From NCBI GenBank assembly GCA_963816555.1, contig CAWFLD010000004.1, positions 124,001-188,000 on the forward strand: a stretch of DNA of 64,000 nt, read 5' to 3'. How positions within the stretch are numbered: position 1 is the first letter of the stretch; every line of letters starts with the position of its first letter. Source of the stretch: Lutibaculum sp963816555. Its GTDB lineage: Bacteria; Pseudomonadota; Alphaproteobacteria; Rhizobiales; Tepidamorphaceae. Shown here piece by piece: positions 54,741-64,000 of the stretch. The translations under genes and the position numbers were made by a program. Under the pieces are notes generated by a model. It had not been told where the DNA came from and did not search any database. It saw only the letters and a program-made list of their open reading frames with translations.

Positions 54741-55142
54741 CGTTTCCTCCTGTTGCGGGCCGCGCGGCAGTGGCGGACCCCATCCTGGTTCGGGTGGCGG
54801 AAAGTCGCGAACCGAGCCTTGATCTGGATCAGTCGGCCCGGAAACCTTCGAAATTCCCGCCGTTATCGTTACGAACCGTGCGACGTGACGGCTCCGTCCG
54901 GAGGCGGCGTGCCGTTCGCCGCCCTCGCGCCATGGCAGCATCGTGTGGCGGAACCGCCGCCGTCAAGCGCGCTCGGCGGCCCCCCGGAGCGCGCGGATGC
55001 CGTGGCCGCCGGGGCCGGGCCGCCTGACGCCACGGCATGCGGCCTCCGCCCGTCGCGGCGCCGGGGCGGGACGGCAAGGGCCTTGATTTCGCGGGGCATC
55101 CGCGGAGTCTTGCGGCAGGCAGCAAGCGGCGAGGACCACGAG
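54741..55142. other. Divergent region between gtsA and the nicotinamidase gene
   Basis: 402 bases that should contain both promoters. The only clear structure is an 8-bp inverted repeat (54967-54974 with 54987-54994). No repressor gene or clear LacI-type operator is seen. Confidence 0.4.
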
Positions 55143-55787
55143 ATGCAGGACTGGCAGCCGAAGGCGAGCGACCTTCTCCTGGTCGTCGACGTGCAGAACG
55201 ACTTCTGCCCGGGCGGCGCCCTGGCCGTGCCGGACGGCGACGCGGTGGTCGCCGTGGCGAACCGGCTGATGCGGAGCTTCGACCACGTGGCGCTCACCCA
55301 GGACTGGCACACGCCCGCGCACGGCTCGTTCGCCTCGTCGCATGCCGGCCGGCAGCCGCTCGAGACGATCGACATGGCGTATGGCGAGCAGGTGCTGTGG
55401 CCCGACCACTGCGTCCAGGGCACGCATGGCGCGGCCTTTCATCCCGAGCTCGACGTCGGGCGGGCGGAGCTCATCCTGCGCAAGGGCTTCCGGCGCGGCA
55501 TCAACTCCTACTCCGCGTTCCGGGAGAACGACCGCACCACCCGCACCGGGCTCGCCGGCTACCTGCGCGAGCGCGGCTTCGAGCGGCTCTTCCTGTGCGG
55601 CCTCGCGACGGATTTCTGCGTCGCCTGGTCGGCGCTCGACGCCAGGCGCGAGGGCTTCGCCGCGGTGGTGGTGGAGGATGCCTGCCGGGCGATCGACGTG
55701 GGCGGCTCGCTCGAAAGGGCCAGGGCCGACATGCGGGAGGCCGGCGTCGCGCTGACGAGCGCCGCGGAAATCGCGGCGGCCGCCTGA
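55143..55787 (+). CDS. pncA: Nicotinamidase
   Basis: Hydrolyses nicotinamide to nicotinate for NAD salvage. 214 residues. Seen: VVDVQNDFCPGGALAV with catalytic D16, the metal triad D54, H56 and H60 in TQDWHTPAHGSF, K114 in ILRKGFRRGINSYSAF, and the catalytic C159 in GLATDFCVAWSALDA. Length and motifs match the E. coli PncA family. It would also activate pyrazinamide-type amides by family. Divergent from the sugar transporter. Confidence 0.95.
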   Translation: MQDWQPKASDLLLVVDVQNDFCPGGALAVPDGDAVVAVANRLMRSFDHVALTQDWHTPAHGSFASSHAGRQPLETIDMAYGEQVLWPDHCVQGTHGAAFHPELDVGRAELILRKGFRRGINSYSAFRENDRTTRTGLAGYLRERGFERLFLCGLATDFCVAWSALDARREGFAAVVVEDACRAIDVGGSLERARADMREAGVALTSAAEIAAAA

Positions 55788-55919
55788 CGGGCGCCCCTCG
55801 CGGCGGCGTACGGGCTAATTCCTACCTTGAGGGAGGTCAAGGCGATCCGCGGCCGGGCGCGGCACGCTCGTCGGCATGTTCATCGACGAGGCGGGCGCCA
55901 GGCGCCCCCGGACAGGCTC

Positions 55920-56342
55920 ATGACCAAGGCAACATCGACGGGCGCGGTGCACATCGTCCTCATCGACGACGACGACGCGGTGCTCGACTCACTGAGGCTG
56001 CTGCTGCAGGTCGAAGGCTTCGACGTCTCGACCTTTCCCGGCGCGATCGAATACCTCGCCGCCGCGGCGGCCGAGGACGAGCCGTCCTGCATCATCGTCG
56101 ACCTCCACATGCCGGGCATGAGCGGCCTCGAGCTCGTGAAGCGCCTGCGCGCGGACGGGCACGACGTGCCGGTCATCATGCTCACCGCCGCGCTCGGCAG
56201 CGAGGTGCGGTCGCAGGCGACGGCCGCGGGGGTCGATCATCTGCTCTCGAAGCCGCCGTCGGACACCGACCTCCTCAGCGTCATCCACCACTGCGCGGGC
56301 GACGGCGAGGGAGAGGCGGCAGACGCCACCCCGGCCGGCTGA
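55920..56342 (+). CDS. Single-domain response regulator, FixJ-type receiver
   Basis: A 140-residue receiver domain without output domain. Seen: VHIVLIDDDDAVLDSLRLLL (acidic pocket 16-19), D61 in CIIVDLHMPGMSGLEL, T89 in VIMLTA and K111 in LLSKPPSD; all residues for phosphorylation are present. It resembles the receivers of FixJ and may serve a hybrid kinase or phosphorelay; no kinase is encoded in this window. The ATG at 55920 is chosen as the upstream part is Arg-rich. Converges on the exporter genes. Confidence 0.9.
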   Translation: MTKATSTGAVHIVLIDDDDAVLDSLRLLLQVEGFDVSTFPGAIEYLAAAAAEDEPSCIIVDLHMPGMSGLELVKRLRADGHDVPVIMLTAALGSEVRSQATAAGVDHLLSKPPSDTDLLSVIHHCAGDGEGEAADATPAG

Positions 56343-56357
56343 GCGGGCGGCCCGCTC
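56341..56357. terminator. Hairpin after the response regulator
   Basis: GAGCGGG-CGG-CCCGCTC (56341-56347 with 56351-56357), starting inside the stop codon and lying before the converging exporter gene. No T run. Confidence 0.4.
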
Positions 56358-56370
56358 GCGCTGCGCGCCC

Positions 56371-57576
56371 CTACTCGTGGCGCAGCGCCTCGATCGGGTC
56401 GAGGCGCGCCGCCCGGCGGGCCGGGAAGTAGCCGAAGGCGATCCCGACCACCGCCGAGAACGCGAAGGCGACCGCCACGATCCTGAGGTCGACCGAGAAC
56501 GGCAGGCTCAGCGCCAGCGACGTGCCGAGCGCCAGCGCGAGGCCGAGCAGGATGCCGATCACGCCGCCGAACAGCGACAGCACCAGCGCCTCGATCAGGA
56601 ACTGCGCCAGCACCTGCCCTTCCCGCGCGCCGATCGCCAGCCGGATGCCGATCTCGCGGGTGCGCTCGGTCACCGAGACGAGCATGATGTTCATGATGCC
56701 GATGCCGCCGACCAGCAGGCTGACCGCCGCCACGGCGCCGAGCAGCCCCGTCAGCACGGTCGTGGTCGAGGTCATCGCCTGCACGAGCTGGCGCATGTCG
56801 CGCACCGTGAAGTCGTCCTCCGCGCCCGGCTGGATCCGGCGCCGCTCGCGCAGCAGATCCTGGATCGAGGTCTGGAGCTTGCCGGTGTCGACGCCGTCCC
56901 TGCCGGAGATCAGGATGGTGCCGACCGTGGTGGTGCCGGAGATGCGCCGCTGGAAGGCGCGCAGCGGGCATCAGCACCGTGTCGTCGCGGTCGCTGCCCA
57001 TGCTCGATTCGCCCTTGCCCTCGAGCACCCCGATGACCGGGCAGGCGATCTTGTCGACCCGCAGCATCATGCCGACCGGGTCGATCCGGCCGAACAGGTC
57101 GTCGCGGACCGTCTCGCCGATGATGCAGACCGCGCGGCCGGCGCGCACCTCGCCGTCGCTGAAGTTGCGCCCCGCGGCGAGCGACCAGTCCTGGGTGACG
57201 AGGTAGTCCGCGTCGGTGCCGGTGACGACCGTGCTGCGGCTCTCCGAGCCGGCCACCACCACCGCCGATTTCTGCGACACCGGGGCGGCGGCGAGCACGC
57301 CCGGCACCTGCGCCTTGATCGCGGCGACGTCCCGCGCCTCGAAGGCGCGCACGTCGGCGCGGGAGCCGCCGGGCCCGCCCTGCCCCGGCCGGGCGAAGAG
57401 CAGGTTGTTGCCGAGGCTGCCGAGCTCCTCGGTGACGCGCGCCGTGGCGCCGTTGCCGATCGTCACCATGGCGATCACGGCGGCGACGCCGATGACGATG
57501 CCCAGCACCGTGAGGAAGGAGCGGACCGCGTTGCGGGTGATCGCCATGACGGCGAGCTTCAGGGTCTCCGCCAGCA

Positions 57577-57577
<1 letters not shown>
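56371..57577 (-). CDS. MacB-type ABC exporter permease, FtsX fold (frameshift near 56966)
   Basis: Membrane subunit of a MacAB-like exporter. Repaired length 401 residues. Seen: first membrane segment (SFLTVLGIVIGVAAVIAMVTIG), a periplasmic MacB domain (LGNNLLFARPGQGGPGGS, GRNFSDGEVRAGRAVCIIG), and an FtsX domain with three C-terminal membrane segments (AVSLLVGGIGIMNIMLVSVTERTREIGIR, LSLFGGVIGILLGLALALG, VAVAFAFSAVVGIAFGYFPARRAARLDP). One extra C (ATGCCCGCTG for ATGCCGCTG) splits it; repaired it reads VLMPLRAFQRRI. ATGA overlap with the ATPase gene. Confidence 0.9.
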
Positions 57578-58291
<714 letters not shown>

Positions 58292-58293
58292 GG

Positions 58294-59565
58294 CTACTTC
58301 GCGGTCGTGTCGTCGACGATCACGGCGTCGCCCTCGGCGAGATCGCCCGTGACCACCGTGCGGTCGCCGTCGCTCGAGCCGACCTCGACGGGAACGGCGA
58401 CCGGATGCCCGTCCCGCAGCACGTAGACCGTGCGCCGGCCGGCCTCGTCGGGCTTCGGCCTCGTGTCGCGCGGCGGCCGGGGGAACATCATGAAGAGGGA
58501 GCGCCCGCCGCTCTTCTCCTGCTGCGCCGGCGGCGCCCAGCGCAGCGCCTGGTTCGGCACGAGAAGCGCGTCCGTGACGTGCTGCACCACGATCTCGGCC
58601 GTCGCCGTCATGCCCGGGCGCAGCGCGAGGTCGGCGTTGTCGACGTCGAGGATGGCCTTGTAGGTGACGACCCCGTCGACGGTCTCCGACGCGTAGCGCA
58701 CGACGCGGATCCTGGCGGGGAAGCTGCGGCCCGGGTAGGCGTCGACGGTGAAGGTCGCCTGCTGGCCGACCTCGACGCCGCCGACATCGGCCTCGTCGAC
58801 GTCGACGCGCAGCTCCATCCGCTTCAGGTCCTCGGCGATCGTGAACAGGACGGGGGCCTGGAAGGAGGCCGCCACGGTCTGGCCGGGCTCGACGTCGCGG
58901 CTCAGCACGACGCCGTCGATCGGCGAGCAGATGCACGCCTTCTCGAGATTGACCTCGGCGAGGTGGAGGTCCGCGTCGGCGACCTTCACGGCCGCCTCGG
59001 CGCTGGCGAGCGCGGCGACGGCCCGGTCGTGCGCGGCGGCGGCGGCCTCGACCTCCTGCTGCGTGCCGACATGGCGGGCGAGCAGCGTCGTCTTGCGGTC
59101 GAGGTCGGCCTTGGTCTCGGTGATCGTCGCCTTCGCCTCGGCGACGCCGGCATTGGCGGAGGCGAGGTGCGCCCTCTCGCCCTCGACGGCCGCGCTGAGC
59201 TTGTCGGTGTCGAGCTCGGCCAGCTCCTGGCCCTTCTTCACCGGGTCGTTGTAGTCGACCAGCACCTGGCGCACCGTGCCGGACAATTCGCTCGAGATCT
59301 CGACCTGGTTCGTGGGGTAGAGCGAGCCGGTGGCGGTGACGGAGACGGTCAGGGCGCCCCGCGTCACCGGCTCCGTCGCGTAGACGGTGGCGGCGGCGCC
59401 GCGTCCCGTCCACCAGTAGGCGCCGGCGCCGAGCAGCGCTGCCGCGACGACCGCCCAGACCAGCCAGCCGATGCGGCGGCGCGCCTTGCGGGCGGTGCCG
59501 GCCGCGGCCAGCGTCCCGGCGACGTCGGGAGCGCCGCCCTTGGGAGGGGGCGTGGGGGCATTCAT
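58294..59565 (-). CDS. MacA-like periplasmic adaptor (HlyD family)
   Basis: Periplasmic membrane fusion protein joining the exporter to an outer membrane channel. 423 residues. Seen: one N-terminal membrane segment (IGWLVWAVVAAALLGAGAYWW), a biotinyl-lipoyl-like half (TRGALTVSVTATGSLYPTNQVEISSE), a coiled-coil hairpin with heavy Ala/Glu helices (about 110-180), the second lipoyl half (CICSPIDGVVLSRDVEPGQTVA), then beta-barrel and membrane-proximal domains. Two bases before the ATPase gene. No TolC-like gene follows; substrate unknown. Confidence 0.93.
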   Translation of the reverse strand: MNAPTPPPKGGAPDVAGTLAAAGTARKARRRIGWLVWAVVAAALLGAGAYWWTGRGAAATVYATEPVTRGALTVSVTATGSLYPTNQVEISSELSGTVRQVLVDYNDPVKKGQELAELDTDKLSAAVEGERAHLASANAGVAEAKATITETKADLDRKTTLLARHVGTQQEVEAAAAAHDRAVAALASAEAAVKVADADLHLAEVNLEKACICSPIDGVVLSRDVEPGQTVAASFQAPVLFTIAEDLKRMELRVDVDEADVGGVEVGQQATFTVDAYPGRSFPARIRVVRYASETVDGVVTYKAILDVDNADLALRPGMTATAEIVVQHVTDALLVPNQALRWAPPAQQEKSGGRSLFMMFPRPPRDTRPKPDEAGRRTVYVLRDGHPVAVPVEVGSSDGDRTVVTGDLAEGDAVIVDDTTAK

Positions 59566-59697
59566 GGCGTGGCTCCGATCCGGCCATGCCGGAGCGATCC
59601 GGCCGACCGGCGTAAAGCGTCAGTCTTTGCCCCGGAATATAGGCCCCATGGAGGCGGAAGCGCCGTGATTCAGATCAAGATGCGCCGCGCGGGCCGG

Positions 59698-60795
59698 TCA
59701 GCCGCCGGCCGCCCCGGCCAGCGCGACGGTGCCGCGCTGCTCGCGCTTGACCCTGTAGAGCGCCGCATCCGCCTTTTCGAGCAGGGTGTTCGCGTCCAGC
59801 CCGTCGTCCGGGGCGATCGCGACGCCGACGCTCGCGCCGATCACGACCTCGTGCCCGTCGATCGAGAAGGGCTCGGAGAGCGCCCGCACGATCCGCCGGG
59901 CGAGCAGCTCGATCTCGCTGCCGTGGACGACGTTCGTCTGCACGACGACGAACTCGTCGCCGCCGAAGCGGCTCGCGAAATCGGACGAGCGCATCAGGTT
60001 GTGAAGCCGCTTGCCCACCGCGGTCAGAAGCGCGTCCCCGAGGGCGTGGCCATACTGGTCGTTGGCGGCCTTGAAGTGGTCGAGGTCGATGAAGTGCACG
60101 GCGACGAGCTGGCCCCGCTGCCGCTCGAGGAGGGACTCCCTGAGGCGCTCGTCGAGCGTCAGCCGGTTCGGCAGGCCGGTGAGGCGGTCGGAATGGGCGA
60201 GACGGGCGAAGGTCCGTCCCCGCTCGACCTCGTGGCGGGCGACGCTCGACACGTGCCTGACGGTCTCCATGCTGCCGATCAGCATCATCAGCGTGAGCAT
60301 CGCCAGGCCGAAATAGGCGGGGTCCCAGTGCGCCACGATCGAGATGGCGGACGGGATGAACGAGACGAAGAGCGAGGACCTGCAGATCCAGGGGCTGACG
60401 GCGGACCGGGAGACGACGGCGACCGCGTGGGTGTAGAACAGGCCGACGGCGAGCATGTGCGCGACGCTGTCGCCGGTCAGGAAGGCCGTCGCGACGGTCG
60501 CGCCGATGACGGCCGCGAAGACGATGCTGCCGACGCCGTAGGCGACCTCCCAGCGCCAGGTGTGGCTCCCGTCATAGGTGCGGTGGAACGCCGCCATGAG
60601 CGAGAGACGCGAGACCCCGACCGTGGCGCCGAGCACCCCGAGCCACTGCAGCGCCGCGTTGTCGTGCCGTGCCAGCAGCAGCGCGACGGTGACCTGCGCC
60701 GTGGCGTTGAGCAGGACCGGAACGACGGAGCTGTAGAGCAGGCGGACGATCGCCTCCTCGGTCGTTCGCGGCGCGGCGAGATGGAACGTCGGCAT
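59698..60795 (-). CDS. Membrane-bound diguanylate cyclase
   Basis: c-di-GMP synthase with a membrane sensor part. 365 residues from the ATG at 60795 (a TTG at 60867 would add 24 residues). Seen: about six hydrophobic segments in residues 20-190, then a GGDEF domain with FIDLDHFKAANDQYGHALGD and the active loop GGDEF at 278-282. The inhibitory I-site RxxD is present (RSSDFASRFGGDEF), so product feedback is expected, in contrast to the soluble cyclase at 4947. No EAL domain. Confidence 0.92.
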   Translation of the reverse strand: MPTFHLAAPRTTEEAIVRLLYSSVVPVLLNATAQVTVALLLARHDNAALQWLGVLGATVGVSRLSLMAAFHRTYDGSHTWRWEVAYGVGSIVFAAVIGATVATAFLTGDSVAHMLAVGLFYTHAVAVVSRSAVSPWICRSSLFVSFIPSAISIVAHWDPAYFGLAMLTLMMLIGSMETVRHVSSVARHEVERGRTFARLAHSDRLTGLPNRLTLDERLRESLLERQRGQLVAVHFIDLDHFKAANDQYGHALGDALLTAVGKRLHNLMRSSDFASRFGGDEFVVVQTNVVHGSEIELLARRIVRALSEPFSIDGHEVVIGASVGVAIAPDDGLDANTLLEKADAALYRVKREQRGTVALAGAAGG

Positions 60796-61177
60796 CTTTC
60801 GGGCGCAGGCCTGTGTCGGTGTCTTGGCCGCCCGGGACACTGGGCCCGCGGGCGACCGGCCCCTCAAGACATCCCAAGAATGCTAACAGCCCATTGAGCA
60901 GCCACCGGAAAACGCCCGCGCCCAACAATCTCCGGGAGCCGCAACATGCGGCAATACACCCGCGCCCGCGACACTACCGGAAACGGCGGAAACAATATTT
61001 GCACCGCTCGCTGCCGCCGGCGCGACGCAAGACACGAATTTGGCGTGTCGCAGGGGAAGGTGCCGGCGTCGGGTGCCGGCTCCGGCGGATCCGATCACAA
61101 GTTCGTGAGCGAACGGCACCCGCAATCCGGGCGATCTTGCCGCCCCGGACCGGCGCCTGTCCTGGCGCCACCCGCCC
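60796..61177. other. Intergenic region between the MscS-type gene and the cyclase gene
   Basis: 382 bases with no supported gene. A GGCGCC-TGTCCT-GGCGCC hairpin (61152-61169) lies just downstream of the channel gene stop but lacks a T run. The middle (60950-61000) is richer in A and T and may hold the cyclase promoter; no clear boxes are seen. Confidence 0.4.
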
Positions 61178-62888
61178 CTATTCGGCGGCAGCGGCCTCGG
61201 CCGACGTCCCGAACTCGCCGATCTTCACCTCGCGCTCGCGCGGCAGGTAGGCCGGCCGGTCGGCGGGCTCGCCGGAGGTCTCCGCCTCCAGCCGGGCGGC
61301 GGCGGCGATCATCGCCTCGCGCATGCGGCAGTGCATGTTCCAGCCGGTGATCGGGTCGGAGGCCCAGGCGTAGAAGCGCACGACCATGCCCGCGGCCTCC
61401 TGGCCGGTCACCTGCACCTTCGCCTCGTCCTTCTTGATGACGCCGTCGTCGTCCTCGACGAACGCCTCGAAGGCCTCGCGCAGCCGATCGACGTCGGCCC
61501 GGTGGTCCAGCCGCAGCTCGACGGTCTCGAACAGCGCCGAATCCTCCTTGGACCAGTTCTCGAAGGTGTTGGAGACGAACTCGTTGACCGGCACCATCAG
61601 CCGGCGGTTGTCCCAGCTCTGCAGCTGCAGGTAGGTGAAGTTGATCTTCTCCACGTAGCACCAGCGCCCGTCATAGAGGACCGCGTCGCCGATCCGCGCG
61701 GTCTTGGCCAGCGCGATCTGCAGGCTCGCCATGATGTCGCCGAGCACGCTGCGCGCCGCGAAGGCGAGGATCAGGCCGATGACGCCGGCCGAGGCGAGCA
61801 GCGAGAAGCCGAGGGTCTGGAAGGCGTTGACCTGGATCAGGATGAGCGCCGCGCTGAGCAGGAAGGCCACGACGATGGCCGCCCGCCGCGCCGCCGAGAT
61901 GTTGGTGTAGAGATCGCGCTCGCCGGCCGAACTCGCTGCCCTCGAGCTCCGCCATGTTGTGCTGCACCACGCGCTCCAGCACGGCGTCGACGATCCGGAC
62001 CGCGATCAGCGCGAGCGCGATGACGAACAGCACCGTCTCGAAGGGCGTGAGGAGCGCGTTGACCATGCCGGAAAAGGTGAAGAGCAGCGCCTCGGACAGC
62101 GTGAACGTGCCGACGAAGACCATCAGCGCGAGCGGCAGCCGGATCGCCTCGATGACGCGGCTCATCACCTGCGAGGGCTGCCGGCGGGAGAGGACCGCCG
62201 ACCCGCGATAGGCGGCCGTGGCGGCGAACAGCGCCGCCAGCATGACGAGCGGCAGCGCCAGCACCTCCCACCAGGTGAGCGTCAGGAAGGCGCGCTTCTG
62301 GAGGAACTTCGGCAGCGACCTCTCGAGCTGGGTCGGCCCGTAGATCTCGTGCATCGCCACGATGTTGCCGACGGTCTGGCGCGAGAACATCCAGACCGGA
62401 TCGCCGTCGGGCGTCTTCAGGCGGGCGATGCGGATCGAGACGGGTCGCCGCGGCAGGTCGAGGATCGCGAGGCTGATGCTGCGGCGCGGCTCGCCGGCCA
62501 TCGGGTCCTTGCGCGAGACGTTCGCCTCGAGCGCGTCCGGCCGGTCCGGCAGGGCGGTCCAGTCGAGCCACATGCCGCGCTGGATCACCTGGTAGAGGTC
62601 GCGCGCGAGGACGGGCCCCCATTTCTCCTGCTCGGACGGCTCGAGATGGGCGAGATCCAGCACGTGGGCGGCGGCCTTCCAGTCCTCGCGGCCGGCGGCC
62701 CCGAGAAAGGACTCCATCATCGACTGCGGCGTCTCGAGGACGATGCCGTCCGGGCGCGGCCCGAGCCCCTCGTCGATGGCGTCGACCTTGAAGTAGGCCC
62801 CCGATCCTCCGGAGCTCTGGGCGCAGGCGGGCGCCGCGACGGCGGCGAACATGATGAAGAGCATGAGAAAGAGGGCGCGCAGGGGCAT
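61178..62888 (-). CDS. MscS-family mechanosensitive channel, large form (frameshift near 61922)
   Basis: Inner-membrane channel of the MscS superfamily with an N-terminal periplasmic domain. Repaired length 569 residues. Seen: signal peptide (ALFLMLFIMFAAVAAPACA), a periplasmic domain of about 180 residues, then membrane segments (VLALPLVMLAALFAATAAY, ALMVFVGTFTLSEALLFTF, VLFVIALALIAVRIV), the pore helix region LLASAGVIGLILAFAARSVL, and a cytoplasmic MscS beta domain (GRWCYVEKINFTYLQL). One extra C after GSEFGR breaks the frame; it continues ERDLYTNISAARRAAIVV. Confidence 0.9.
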
Positions 62889-63006
62889 GTGGCTCGTCCT
62901 CCGTAATGTGCGCAGCCGACGCTGTGGGATCCCTTCGCCAACGACCACGGCGCGGTTCGGTTCGCCGCGGGTGCCAAGATCGCCGTCCGCGTCGTCGCCG
63001 GACGCT

Positions 63007-64000
63007 TCACGCCGAGCGGCGAATCCCGTGTCCTCGGGCGCCGGCGGCGGGATCGGCGGCGAGGTCTCGCGCGAGCCTCAGGTCGCGCACGAAGGCCTCC
63101 CAGGCCTCCGCCTTCGCCGTCTCGTCGGGAAGGCGGAGGAGGAAGGAGGGATGCACCGTGACGACGCCCGGCCATGCCGGGCCGTCCGGCGGGGCGAAGG
63201 TGGCGGGCCCGCGCTCGCGCGTCACGGAGACCGCCCGCCCCGACAGCGCGAGCCCCGCCGTGCCGCCGAGCGCCACCACCAGGCGCGGCCCCACGAGCTC
63301 GAGCTCCCTCATCAGCCACCAGCGGTAGTGCTGCACCTCCCCCGCGGTCGGCTTGCGGTGGATCCGCCTCTTGCCGCGCTGCTCGAACTTGAAGTGCTTG
63401 ACGGCATTGGTCACGTAGGCCCCCTCGCGGGGAATGCCCGCCTCCGCGAGCGCGCGGTCGAGCAACTGGCCGGCGGGACCGACGAATGGCCGGCCCTGCA
63501 GGTCCTCCTGGTCGCCCGGCTGCTCGCCGACGAGCGCGATCCCGGCGCCGATCGGCCCCTCCCCCAGCACCGCACGCGTGGCGCCCGGCACGAGCGGCGC
63601 GCTGGCCGCGATGATGCGGTTGAGCTCGTCGAGCGTTCGAGGCTCCTGGTCGCGCATCGCCTCGAGCGCCCGCTCCGGCCGCCGCTTGCGCGGCGCCGTG
63701 GGTGCGGCCGCCACCATGCCGGCGGCACGGCGCGGCGCGTCGGCCAGCATCTGCGGGATGGCCCGCGTCTCCGGCATGTTGCGCCAGTATTTCTTCGGCA
63801 TCTCGGCGAGCGTCGCGCGCATGTTGGCGCGGGCGGGGTTGAAGGTGCTCTCGTAGTAGCCGCGCCAGCCTTCCGCGAAGCCGTCGGCCTCGATCGCCTC
63901 GCCCGGCCGGCCGCCCGGGCCGAAGGTCAGCGCCTCGCCGTTCCAGTGGGCGGAGGCCTCCGGCGTGTGGATCGACCAGTCGAGCGCGGCGAAGCGCTCG
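63007..64000 (-). CDS. DUF4130-UdgX fusion, uracil-DNA binding repair protein (5' end outside window)
   Basis: The gene runs off the right edge; 331 residues are visible. The first 80 or so are the end of a DUF4130 (TIGR03915-like) domain (RFAALDWSIHTPEASAHWNG, FNPARANMRATLAEMPKKYW, RNMPETRAI). The rest is a UdgX-type uracil-DNA glycosylase: motif A GEQPGDQEDLQGRPFVGPAG, the distinctive KRRIHRKPTAGE loop whose histidine binds uracil covalently in UdgX, and motif B TVHPSFLLR. The four 4Fe-4S cysteines of family 4 enzymes are not evident in the visible part. In many genomes this fusion lies next to a radical SAM protein; that neighbour would be outside the window. Confidence 0.9.
   Translation of the reverse strand, partial: ERFAALDWSIHTPEASAHWNGEALTFGPGGRPGEAIEADGFAEGWRGYYESTFNPARANMRATLAEMPKKYWRNMPETRAIPQMLADAPRRAAGMVAAAPTAPRKRRPERALEAMRDQEPRTLDELNRIIAASAPLVPGATRAVLGEGPIGAGIALVGEQPGDQEDLQGRPFVGPAGQLLDRALAEAGIPREGAYVTNAVKHFKFEQRGKRRIHRKPTAGEVQHYRWWLMRELELVGPRLVVALGGTAGLALSGRAVSVTRERGPATFAPPDGPAWPGVVTVHPSFLLRLPDETAKAEAWEAFVRDLRLARDLAADPAAGARGHGIRRSA

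Overview
This window looks like an ordinary core-chromosome segment of a very GC-rich alphaproteobacterium, most likely of the order Hyphomicrobiales (Rhizobiales). The evidence is the mix of gene families and neighbourhoods: a cysteine desulfurase followed by sufBCDS-sufT-sufA with an Irr-type iron box upstream, an RNase E with an acidic insert in its S1 domain, an NDUFA12-type complex I accessory protein near a DUF2155 secreted protein, a B12-dependent NrdJ ribonucleotide reductase, and an AnmK/TyrS divergent pair. I saw no phage, insertion sequence, CRISPR array, rRNA or tRNA gene.

Layout. 1-6.1 kb: 3' end of glnA, parE, an RhlE-type DEAD-box helicase and a diguanylate cyclase, all on +. 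6.1-13 kb: the iron-sulfur cluster assembly operon on -, from an IscS/NifS-type desulfurase through sufB, C, D, S, T and A. 13.2-27 kb: alpha/beta hydrolase, anmK, tyrS, a 1,161-residue AsmA-like protein, bcp, an M23 peptidase, prfB, mrcA (PBP1a) and an N-acetylmuramoyl-L-alanine amidase; much of this is envelope and peptidoglycan work. 27.7-39.8 kb: rne, an aminotransferase, an M48 protease with TPR-like tail, a DsbA-like oxidoreductase, aroQ, accB-accC-aat, and on - DUF2155, a methyltransferase, NDUFA12 and a receiver-domain protein. 40.3-48.1 kb: nrdJ with an NrdR-like operator, then a three-gene molybdenum hydroxylase of the PaoABC type. 48.1-55.8 kb: an aldo/keto reductase, a membrane-anchored EEP hydrolase, a GtsABC-like sugar ABC transporter with its ATPase, and a nicotinamidase. 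55.9-64 kb: a stand-alone receiver, a MacAB-type exporter, a membrane diguanylate cyclase, an MscS-type channel, and a DUF4130-UdgX DNA repair fusion cut by the window end.

Two kinds of frame break occur and must be kept apart. prfB carries the classical autoregulatory +1 frameshift site (CTT TGA C with an upstream GGAGG). Twelve other conserved genes carry 17 breaks in all, and every one is explained by one extra base in a GC-rich context; five of them lie in about 430 bases of the iscS-like gene. This uniform direction points to a sequence-quality problem rather than to pseudogenes. I give the full gene spans and repaired lengths for these genes.

I did not find a convincing new biological system. 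The most informative non-coding signals are the prfB recoding site, an Irr/ICE box upstream of the suf operon, an NrdR box upstream of a roughly 300-base nrdJ leader, and a strong terminator for rne hidden in the last codons of the convergent aminotransferase gene.
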